Positions 7,701 through 16,300 of a DNA stretch of 36,704 nucleotides are shown here, piece after piece. Within the stretch, counting starts at the first letter, position 1. The number at the start of each line of letters is the position of its first letter. The DNA lies in the NCBI GenBank assembly GCA_945992255.1, contig CAMFVQ010000022.1, positions 1-36,704 on the forward strand, written 5' to 3'. Source of the DNA: an uncultured Clostridia bacterium. Its GTDB lineage: Bacteria; Bacillota; Clostridia; Christensenellales; UBA3700. The notes beneath the pieces are model-generated. The model did no database searches. It was given only the letters and a program-made list of their open reading frames with translations, and was not told the origin of the DNA. A program made the translations under genes and the position numbers.

Positions 7701-10700
7701 GTGAAACAATTTACACTTATGACAGCAAATTGAAGGTTCACCTCGAGACAGGTACAAGTGCTAAGCCATTGCAAATAGGCAACCTTGGCAAGCTCAAGAT
7801 TGATCTTTCTAAGAAAGCAGACGAGTTCAAGGCATATGAAGATGATCTTATCCAAGCAATTGTAAATACTATTGGTAAGGCTAAGTTCCAAGCCAAGGTA
7901 AATCTAAAGACGCTTGAAGAGACATTCAACCTAACATCAATCATCAACAACATTTTGTCTGCAAACGGCAAAGAACTCAACTTGCCAATCAACTTGCACC
8001 TTGATGATTGGAATACTTATGTTGACTTGACTGTTGCTTGGAAACTTGATCTTAACAACTTCAACAACTCTGAGCTTCAAGTAAAATTGTCATATCTCGA
8101 AAAGACATTGCTCGAAGTTGATATTTACAAGGGCAGCATCGTGATTGACCTCAGTGGACTTGGCTTCTTCAGCCTTGAACTTACCAATGCTCCATTCCTA
8201 GAACTTATCAACAATGCGCTCAAAGGCGTAGTTGACAAGCTCGGCAGCTTCAACTTGTCAGAGATTTTGAACAAAGCTCTTGGCAATTTGACACTAGGTG
8301 GAGTGACTGGCAATGACAAGATTTTGGAAAGCTATGCAGATAGTTTGCTAAGTGAAAATCCACCAGCAGGTGACAATCAATCAAAACCAGGACTTGACCA
8401 AGCTACTTTGGACTTGATTGCTGTCATCATCAATGGTGTAAGGGCAAACAACGCTACATTGTTTGTCAAGCTTGATGCTTTGATGCTTGATCAAGTACTA
8501 ACCCAACTTCTTGGCTTTGGACTAGGTATCGGTATTGGTGTAGATGCCAAATTCGACGTTGTAAATGGCGAAATCGATCTTGGACTCAAAGTAGAAAGTA
8601 TGAGCGTGGATATCAACTTGAAGATGATGGTAGGTGAAGAACCTAATATCAATGTTGACCTCAGCCTTATTCCTGACTGGGATTGTACAAATGGTGAAAC
8701 ACTTGCCAAGGCATTGTTTGACAACCTTGACATTGCGCTAGCACTCGACTACAAGCTTACCAACAAAGATATCTATCGCTTCAACCAAAGAGATAGTGGT
8801 ACAGCTCAAGTAGAAGATAATGATGATGCTAACCAAGCGGCAACATATTATACCCGTGTAATTGTTGAAAAACTCAAAACCAACAAGACGCTTGCAAATA
8901 CTGGCGGTAAGAAAGCATCTAAGGGTTCTATCCTTGTTTCACTTGGCAGTATCAACAAAACTAAATATAACAACAGCCCAACATTGGACGGCAACAACTT
9001 CTCTCCAATGTTGTATGCAGAACTCAACTACAATGAAGGCAAACTAAATGTAGCACTTGCGAAGAATTTGCTCAAATTGGGTACATTGATCGACTTTGCT
9101 GATCTTATCAATATCAGTGTCCCACTCGATATTATCAAGACTCTTGCACCTACATTCCAAGGCTTGCTTGATCAAATCAAAGATTTGAACAAAAACTTTG
9201 GCAAACCAAATGCCCCACAAGAGAATTCACCTGTTCCACTAAGTGATCCTGGCACAACTCCAACTGAGCCAAAACCAAAGACTCGTATGGATTTGGCTTT
9301 CGAGAACTTTGACATTATGCAATTGTTGAGTGGTGGTATTGATGTTTATCTCCGCAATACAGGTTTGTTCAATGCCAATGTGACATTCGATCCATTTACC
9401 ATCAACTGGTTGATCGACGAGATTATGTCTAGCGTATTCGGTCCAGACACAATCCTCAACTTGGCAGAATTGGCTCCAGACTTGTTTGCGACCAACTATT
9501 TGGCTGAAGTCAACTGGGATAGAATTGCACCAGAACACTTCTGGTTCAGCTTGCAAGATATTATTAAACCTCTTGCAAAAGAAGTTGTAAGAAAGATTCA
9601 AAATGGTAAGTATGCTGCGGCAGCTCCATTTATCACCGACACAATTTTGAACGGCTTGTATGGACAAGTAAGAAGAATTGTTGGCAGATTGGTACCATTC
9701 CCTGTATTCAACGAATTCTCTGCAGGTATCAACGTTATGGACGGCTCATTCGCCAACGTATATATCCAAGGATATGACCGCAACGAGACTGTATACTTGC
9801 CAAAGGGCAAGACAACATACTTGTGGAATCCAAACACTAAAGCATACACTCCAAGGCAAGTAGGCGAAAACGAAAATGTTGTTTACACATACTGGCAAAA
9901 GACTGGACGTGGAAGCGGCCATAGTCCTGACGTACTAGGCAACAACGAGGAGTACACACGTGAATATGTTCCTCGTGATGCAGCTCAAAATGATAAAGGT
10001 AGAACAAGTACCTATGGTAGTGTTGGTCGTGCTCGTGGCACAGCATACTGCACAGAGATTTGGCTCTACAACTGCTCACCATCAGTAGGTAGTCCTGACT
10101 ACAGCATTGACGGCAGCACAGAGGGTGTAATGACTTGGGGCGAAATCGATGCAGCTCCAAAATTCGACCCATATATGTACGGCTCTACCAAGAACGATAA
10201 GGGCGAGTATCAAACAACTGATGAAGCTAAGAGCGCATTCCTAGCTAAAGAATTCAGCAACAAAGAAGTTAAGTATCAACGTGGTGCCCAACTTCTTAAG
10301 ACAACCCCTACCTATTCTTGTGTAGCTAAGCTTGACAGCACAGGAAAACAAATTGCTACTTATGCAGGTGGCAAAGCATTGGATGCTATCAACTTCAACG
10401 AGCCAGGTATCTACAAGATTATTGCAACAGCAAACTTCACAGGCTCTGGTGTTGTAAGAACTTATGATATCTACTTGACAGTCTATGGATTTGACAAGAT
10501 TGCTGCAATCGGTCAAGAAGACCTCAACAGAGATTTTGTTGATGAAGTCCAACTCCACGCATACAGCAAGTTGCCAAGCATTTTGGTAATCAAATATGAC
10601 AAAGCAGACGTTCGTGGCGAATACAAGAGAAGAATTCCTGTGACTGATAATATGTTCATGGATTATGCTCCAGAGGGTATCCACGATCATGTACTCGGCT

Positions 10701-13294
10701 ACAAGACAGTAGATGGTCAATTGGTGGCTGACGAAGGCGGAACAAGAAGACCAGCCAAACTTGCTTTGCCAGGCTGTGAGCCTATCGCATTCAAGTTGCA
10801 CTATCTCGACAGCACAGTTGAAGATGTCAAGGGCGGTAAGTATGTATCGATTGATTTGTATCAATTCACAGCTACCAAGCCAGAAGAACTTGCACAATAT
10901 GCTCCAGAGACGCTTTACTTCCAATATCCAAATGGTGCATCTGACAAAGTTAGAGTAAATGCTGCATGGGATATGACCGAAGCTAAGGCACTCGTAGAGA
11001 AGACAGACCTCTCAGGTGCTGTATACACGATATCCAACACAATCGGATCTAGCACAACACTTCAAGATGTCAACATTTACTTTGTAGTAAAATCAAGAGT
11101 AGTAAGCAACATTGAAGTGAACGGACAATCCAACATCATCAAGATCAGTCCATATCAATATTATCTATACAATGTATCTGGACTACTTGATGAAAATGGC
11201 AACAGACTTGTTGATGATACAGGCGCTCCAATCGAAAAAGATAAGGATGAGTCACTCAACCCATTCCCAACTACTGTACAAGCGACATATACCGCAACAG
11301 TAGACAAGAATGGCAATCCATACCTCGACGAAAAGGGCAACCCAATCAAGGGATTGGACAGATACACCGAAGATGTATTGGTAAAATCTTGGAACATCAA
11401 CAAGAAGCTTGATTGGAACAACGACAACAAGATTGACCTTGAGAATGGCGTCCCAGTTAAGAACACAACATTGACACTCGACACTGTCAAGACTTATCTT
11501 GATGATAAGGGCGTAGAGCACAAAGTTTATGATACCAAGTTCTCTTGGGACTACGAACTCAACGTATCTTTGAACAGAAATCAAGTACAAGAAATCTACT
11601 TCGATGAAGAACTCAAAGTAAGAACATTCTCTATCGACCCATATCAATATAAGATATATGGTGACAAGATCTTCCCAAGACAAGCATGGGTTAAGTTCAC
11701 CAATGGTGAAGTTATGAAGATGCCTATCGGTTGGGTAAGAGAAGAGATTGACACATTCGACAGCACATTCGGATTCGAGGTGCAAAACAGACAATTCAGA
11801 GCTTATATCGGATATGACGTCAACAGCTATCCAAATGGTATTCTTACCCAAGCAGATGTCAATGAGCCAACAGGACTTCTTGCCAACGCAGATTATGCTA
11901 AGGTAAATAGTGTAAACGGCAGATTCTTGCAAAGAATTGTTGTCAACGCTAAGGTAGAAGGCTTGGTAGCAGAAGGCATCGAAATGAAGGGTAGCGCACT
12001 CAATCCAGGTACTGTATATGTGGTTGACCCAATCATCAGCAAGTATGGTATCCAAGACAAGGACGGCAATGATATTCCTGTATTCCCAGCGGAAGTAACC
12101 GTACGCTACAAGAATGGTGCAGGCACTGCGCTTCTTCCAGTAGATTGGACATACGATGCAGCTGCTGTTACCAACATCAATGGTGTTGAGCATATTGTAG
12201 CTACTGCGACTATCCGCAATACCGACATCAGCTTCGACATCAACTGCAGAGTGCTTGACAGAAGCAACCCAATTGTCACAGACAAGACTCGCACAATCAA
12301 CCCTTACGAGTTCACCACTGACAAGAACGGCAACAGAGTATACAAAGCATTCACCAGTGATATCAAGGCAAAATACTTCAAGAGCTATACACTCAGAGTA
12401 ACCAAAGTTGCGACAGCAACTGAAGCTGAAGAGGTATTCGATATAACCGACTTGCTTACTGATGAAGCACTCCAAGCTAAGATTGCTGAGTTGACTACCG
12501 GTGAGAACAAAGACAAGTACACAACTGAGACTATCAAGGTTTACGATACATACGAGACCATGAAGGTAGAATATTTCACAAGCTACACCCTCAAAGTAAC
12601 TAAGGTTGTGAAAGAAGGCGAAGAAAAGGAGGAATTCGAGGTAACAGACTTGTTTACCGACGATATGCTCCAAGCTGAGATTGCTAAGTGGACCACAGGT
12701 GACAACAAAGACAAGTACACCGTAGCTACTACAGAGGTTCGTGACACATACGATATTCCAGTTGTTTGGAACACACGTGCAATCAACTACATAGCTCCTC
12801 TCACCCAAAACAAAGATGTAACAATCAATGCTTATGCTACATTCAAGGGCGGCGACAAAGCAGTTGAAACAATCACCGTTCCTTGCACAATCTTGTACAA
12901 GAAAGTAATGGCTATCAATGAAGATGAGGATTATACATTCTACATTGTCAAAGGTGGTAAGAACTTGTCTGACATAGAGCGCAATACTCATATTGTAGAA
13001 AAAGATATGTATGTTACATTCACCAACGGCACAAAGAAGCCAGGCGATGAGCCAGGTACTGAAATTTGGGACCCAGCAGGTCTTGAATCTGTAAAGACTA
13101 AGGTGACATTTGACTTCACCAAAATAGACTTTACAAATGAAAACTATGACTTGGAAAAAGATGTACTAATATTTGCTCCATACACAGCAACGGCTTACAT
13201 CATGAAGGGTACAGACCTCGAACAAACAATTAATATTAAGGTATATGTAACAACAGCTCCAACTGAAAGCACTGACTCTTCAGTTGGAGAATAA
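4766..13294 (+). CDS. Giant 2842-residue lipoprotein: repeated beta-rich modules, then Ig-like modules
   Basis: Not assignable to a named family. Residues 1-27 are a lipoprotein signal peptide with lipobox FSAC (C27), so the mature protein is lipid-anchored outside the membrane. Residues 28-82 are an acidic, glycine/proline linker with a run of eight prolines. From about 85 to 1640 a theme recurs: a beta strand, a YxxDG-like turn, an LxNL strand, then an amphipathic leucine-rich helix (for example near 165, 468, 797, 1115, 1416). The first unit resembles LolA/LppX-type lipoprotein sheets; this is inference. From about 1650 to the end are Ig-like modules with PYQY/PYEF starts and FTNG...PVxW strands (near 2126, 2289, 2417, 2509), including a 66-residue tandem duplication (2536-2667). 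There is no C-terminal anchor. GGGAGGG lies 4 nt before the ATG. First gene of the operon. Confidence 0.9.
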   Translation: MRNKKIVLLVVVTMLLILSLSLVFSACDFDKNKPGDDNIGGEDNITPGPGDNTGSDDGDWDDEDDTPPPPPPPPVKPDGGGAVIIKPMDVLKQMAAAVEKTSGDEKKLNFDMSSTILTDDGKKYEFSIKTNLSGYFKEDAELGKPELAMVLKDITDTNTDNQPVNFAFYIIDEKPYIQVEGYDHLLYLSDFNMRYVLQILKNAPEVLIPELDKLLGGLGFTVDSILNLVVSMLCSNAKNVKDGNVTNLSVDVEIKSFIKTVTNAVAGLQLPISLNLKPLLNTINDLVPNVKIALAAKLVDGALAQGEESFSVKLIDKDIPANTQSGNEGSNSASLKVNEKFSFTASMKLTEKDVNIELPVVTEEDTREFSFTNMGFDIDFILNTADGAGSPKQVDIGALVNTFLKLDPNNKTLLPEKMLMLTVDMGFRLSFKIDLDLDYKNSPVDKNLIAIELFLINKDHQKIESKPQLGLYYQDGAAYAQLGNLIPNYYQGKNIRLDTNLKPLISMLVDKVATEIDKALKTDFDSAINPKGATTAPALASADIFMIDKNGEATIIPWYVKLLDAVAATFGIQEYLKTDHLTDANAYLELEVSNDLLAALEKSLGITIRDKFSFPDNIGDIRLFIGNTVVPDKDTPAYDKYNENGTKQFGITGETSVGGINVGLQIRNFGLFFQDINFKEYVTNAIGDKKNATNSIRAVLDDVLANFHFQTNLSINFTKGTYDIIPFLLGVGGDALSMLEGQHLLWTFDEDFTLDADLIVQIALDKNNSADSTLVVELKTNKEIRIGSEVLFPANTVILGLYGYNNAVYADLSNIKIAKITLPKLKADLDFTALVNKLLGDFDYKLAFDLTTLFPKKDDANNGTANTAVDKEQAQQYAVDQMFVNGDSQGELTAVGQIIVGVDTNKLAVTTTLAAILDLVNYINKTNGKEDKVSVDFIKKMDINLVASRLDGLTIDIDAELVPKVTLDSKGKPEVNEKGETIYTYDSKLKVHLETGTSAKPLQIGNLGKLKIDLSKKADEFKAYEDDLIQAIVNTIGKAKFQAKVNLKTLEETFNLTSIINNILSANGKELNLPINLHLDDWNTYVDLTVAWKLDLNNFNNSELQVKLSYLEKTLLEVDIYKGSIVIDLSGLGFFSLELTNAPFLELINNALKGVVDKLGSFNLSEILNKALGNLTLGGVTGNDKILESYADSLLSENPPAGDNQSKPGLDQATLDLIAVIINGVRANNATLFVKLDALMLDQVLTQLLGFGLGIGIGVDAKFDVVNGEIDLGLKVESMSVDINLKMMVGEEPNINVDLSLIPDWDCTNGETLAKALFDNLDIALALDYKLTNKDIYRFNQRDSGTAQVEDNDDANQAATYYTRVIVEKLKTNKTLANTGGKKASKGSILVSLGSINKTKYNNSPTLDGNNFSPMLYAELNYNEGKLNVALAKNLLKLGTLIDFADLINISVPLDIIKTLAPTFQGLLDQIKDLNKNFGKPNAPQENSPVPLSDPGTTPTEPKPKTRMDLAFENFDIMQLLSGGIDVYLRNTGLFNANVTFDPFTINWLIDEIMSSVFGPDTILNLAELAPDLFATNYLAEVNWDRIAPEHFWFSLQDIIKPLAKEVVRKIQNGKYAAAAPFITDTILNGLYGQVRRIVGRLVPFPVFNEFSAGINVMDGSFANVYIQGYDRNETVYLPKGKTTYLWNPNTKAYTPRQVGENENVVYTYWQKTGRGSGHSPDVLGNNEEYTREYVPRDAAQNDKGRTSTYGSVGRARGTAYCTEIWLYNCSPSVGSPDYSIDGSTEGVMTWGEIDAAPKFDPYMYGSTKNDKGEYQTTDEAKSAFLAKEFSNKEVKYQRGAQLLKTTPTYSCVAKLDSTGKQIATYAGGKALDAINFNEPGIYKIIATANFTGSGVVRTYDIYLTVYGFDKIAAIGQEDLNRDFVDEVQLHAYSKLPSILVIKYDKADVRGEYKRRIPVTDNMFMDYAPEGIHDHVLGYKTVDGQLVADEGGTRRPAKLALPGCEPIAFKLHYLDSTVEDVKGGKYVSIDLYQFTATKPEELAQYAPETLYFQYPNGASDKVRVNAAWDMTEAKALVEKTDLSGAVYTISNTIGSSTTLQDVNIYFVVKSRVVSNIEVNGQSNIIKISPYQYYLYNVSGLLDENGNRLVDDTGAPIEKDKDESLNPFPTTVQATYTATVDKNGNPYLDEKGNPIKGLDRYTEDVLVKSWNINKKLDWNNDNKIDLENGVPVKNTTLTLDTVKTYLDDKGVEHKVYDTKFSWDYELNVSLNRNQVQEIYFDEELKVRTFSIDPYQYKIYGDKIFPRQAWVKFTNGEVMKMPIGWVREEIDTFDSTFGFEVQNRQFRAYIGYDVNSYPNGILTQADVNEPTGLLANADYAKVNSVNGRFLQRIVVNAKVEGLVAEGIEMKGSALNPGTVYVVDPIISKYGIQDKDGNDIPVFPAEVTVRYKNGAGTALLPVDWTYDAAAVTNINGVEHIVATATIRNTDISFDINCRVLDRSNPIVTDKTRTINPYEFTTDKNGNRVYKAFTSDIKAKYFKSYTLRVTKVATATEAEEVFDITDLLTDEALQAKIAELTTGENKDKYTTETIKVYDTYETMKVEYFTSYTLKVTKVVKEGEEKEEFEVTDLFTDDMLQAEIAKWTTGDNKDKYTVATTEVRDTYDIPVVWNTRAINYIAPLTQNKDVTINAYATFKGGDKAVETITVPCTILYKKVMAINEDEDYTFYIVKGGKNLSDIERNTHIVEKDMYVTFTNGTKKPGDEPGTEIWDPAGLESVKTKVTFDFTKIDFTNENYDLEKDVLIFAPYTATAYIMKGTDLEQTINIKVYVTTAPTESTDSSVGE
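12371..12766 (+). repeat. Tandem 198-bp in-frame duplication inside the giant lipoprotein gene
   Basis: Unit 1 (12371-12568) and unit 2 (12569-12766) encode two abutting 66-residue blocks with 38 identical residues (58%), sharing YF-SYTL-VTKV, LQA-IA and NKDKYT. The copies have diverged, so the duplication is not recent. Confidence 0.9.
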
Positions 13295-13309
13295 GGGGGG
13301 ACGTGATAG

Positions 13310-16300
13310 ATGACAACAACAAATCACAAACTTATCATATCAATCATAGCAGCGATACTAGCAGTATCGTTGCTATGCACGGTGTGTTTTATAGCACAAG
13401 GCAAAGTGGAGAATGCTGACAGAGTATATGCGGCATCTGATTACTCTGCTGATTGCACTAGCCAAGACGGCACTATCCAAGCCAACGAGAATACTGAAGT
13501 AGGTGAGGATGGTAGAGTCCACTACAAAGTTGGCAAGGAACCAGTTCCAGCAGGCAAAACTCTTGTTAACATTAACAGCCAAGCCGAATTGCACGATTTT
13601 ATGAAAAACAATGCAGGCAAGTACGGTGTGCTTAAAACGGATATTGCTTTGGACTGGACAGGTACAACCAAAACATTTTTTGGTGGAGCCAACAGCTCAG
13701 ACCAAAATCTTGATGCCAGTGCAGTTTTGGATGGCAATGGCTACAATATCAGCATCAAGGGTGGTGTAGGTACAGGTAAATACTCTGCTCATACCACAAC
13801 AGACAACAAAGAAATCATGCCGGTGCCAAACAAATGTGATGAACAACAAGACAATGGCAAAGAAAGCGTGCAAATCATATTTACAGGTTTCCTCTTTGCC
13901 AAGACAATGGGTGAAATCAAGAATACAACATTTGAGTTTACATCTTCTCATGCGTTTTCAGGCAGTCAAGACATCAACGGAAACCAAATGTTGTTCAGCA
14001 ATGGAGATAAATATTTGGCATCAGCCGGTATAGTGACAGGTGGGTTGATTGGCGGAAAAATTGACAACTGCCGTCTCAATGTAAATAAGCCATTTGTACA
14101 CGGTACAAGCTATAAGGGTTATACACTAGCAAACACCTATTATCAAGAAAACGGTGCGTTCACCGGCGGTATTGCAGGTCTTGCAACCCATGGCGGCAGC
14201 ATCAATAACGTAACCGTCGACATCAAGACAAGTGGCTCAATCATCTCGCACGTGAATGGTTGTAGTGTAGGTGCAAACAGCACACGTTCCGGTCTTGCAA
14301 TCGCAGGCGGTGTTGTGGGTAACTATGCTCCAACTACCACCGCCACCCAAGGTACCCAACTCAATTATATTACTTTGATGGGTACAGGCAATGTCGAAGC
14401 TTATGTAGGTTATGCGTCTGGTGATGCCAACTTCCAAACTTTCCCTGGCGGAGTGATGGGTGCAAGTATGTATCTCACCGGTTGGAACTCTTGGAAGAAC
14501 TATGCAGGCACCAACGAATACACCAGATATTACGATGGTCAAAATGTCAACGAGAACAATGCCGCAATTAAGGGCATAATTTCAGGCTGGCAAGGAAAAG
14601 TTAGACACAATTTGCGTCGTGCCTTTGGTAAAAGAGACGAAAATGGCGTAACAGGAACATTGTTTGGCGCTGTAGCCGGTCAAAGTGGTGATGTATCCAA
14701 ATTCAAGGGTGTTGCCACATTGTTTGACTATGTAGGCAAGCGTGATGGTGCTGATGCGTTCGATATAGAGCATGCAGCCAGCTTGAAATACACAGACAAC
14801 GCAGTTCAAATTTATCCTGACACAACCAATGGTAATTTGAACGTATCTTTCGACAAGAGACCGGAAACAGTATACATGTTCCGTGTTAAGGCGGCAGCTG
14901 ATGGCTATGATGCAACCCAATTGTTCAGCCAAGATTATGCAGGTGCATCAAAAGCAGATGTCCTCAATGCTAAAGAATATGGATACTTTATTTGGAGTGT
15001 AGACAACAACGGCAGTGTTGTCACCCCTGAAGATGTAGAGGTAGCAGAAGTGCGTTATATTGCGCCTACAGCGTCAGGTAGTTATGTATATACTTTTGGT
15101 GAAGCACTCCAATATAGCTATACATCCAACAACGTTGGCGAAAATGGTAATGCTTATAGAGCATACAATGGTCAATCTCTAATAGATCCAACATTTACGC
15201 TCACCGGCAAGTCAGGAGCTGTAACTCCAGCCACAACCGATGGCAAGACTTATCAAAAGATTGGAGTAGATGGCAACCCAGTACTAGATAGCTCAGGCAA
15301 TCCGGAAACATACACCAAGCCTGCATACCAACTAGAATTGAGAACAATTCTTCAAGACAATGTTATTGGTGACCACAGCAGAGCAAAGCTCCCTGGCAAC
15401 TATAAATACAGAGCAAAATATGATGGCAAAGACACTTTTGCATATATGGATTATGCCAACAGACAACTTGCAAGATATGAAAAGGACAACAACAACGTGT
15501 TCTCTATCAGAGTTGCTACACTCAATGTAACTGGCAATGTAGAAAACTGGGTACAACAAGCCAATCTCAATTTGTCAATTGGCGAAGGTGCAACTGCGCC
15601 ATTCGACTTGATACGTTACACCAAGAGTGGTATTATGTCTGATTTTGTTCCAACAGGAGGAACTGTTTCACACACATTTGCTATCAACGAAACAACTTCT
15701 GAGTATGGTGATGCATACACATTCGATGCTTATTGTACAGAGCAATATCCGGACGGACGCAAAATCAATGTCCTAGTTGCTCAATCAGAAGGTCGTGTTG
15801 TTGTCAATGTAGATGCTTCGGCACCAACTATGAGCAATGTCCAATACTTTAGAGAAACTACAACTGACACTTGGACTCCAATCACAGAGTTGGAGGCTAC
15901 TACCAATTGGGTTAAATCTCGTATCAAGATGACCTATGAACTCAGCGATGATGGCCGTTCAGGTATCTCAAGTGTCAATGGTGGTAAAATTGTCGACAAT
16001 TCTACAAGTATTTGGAAGTGTGAGACTATCATGGACAAAGGACAAGTCTACACAATCACTTGCACAGACCAAATGGGCAATGTGATGACCAAAGAAGTCA
16101 ACGTTAGCATTGATACTGTAGATCCAACTTTGAATGTTGCACTTGGTTATTTTAACACAAGTGACTTCTATGATTACAATGATATCAAATGCTATTCACG
16201 TGCATTGCCAGTCGAGTACAATGCAACTATTGGTGGCAGTGGCTATGAGCTTTGGGCGTCTATCTCGAAAGATGAAAATGGAGAAGATGTTTGGTTCAAG

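Noticed and set aside
11252-12991. Long open frame (579 codons) on the minus strand opposite the giant lipoprotein gene
   Set aside because: It has no ribosome site or promoter and its translation is rich in cysteine, valine and tyrosine without domain motifs. The sense frame is a well-supported gene with strong codon preference, which keeps the antisense frame open by chance.
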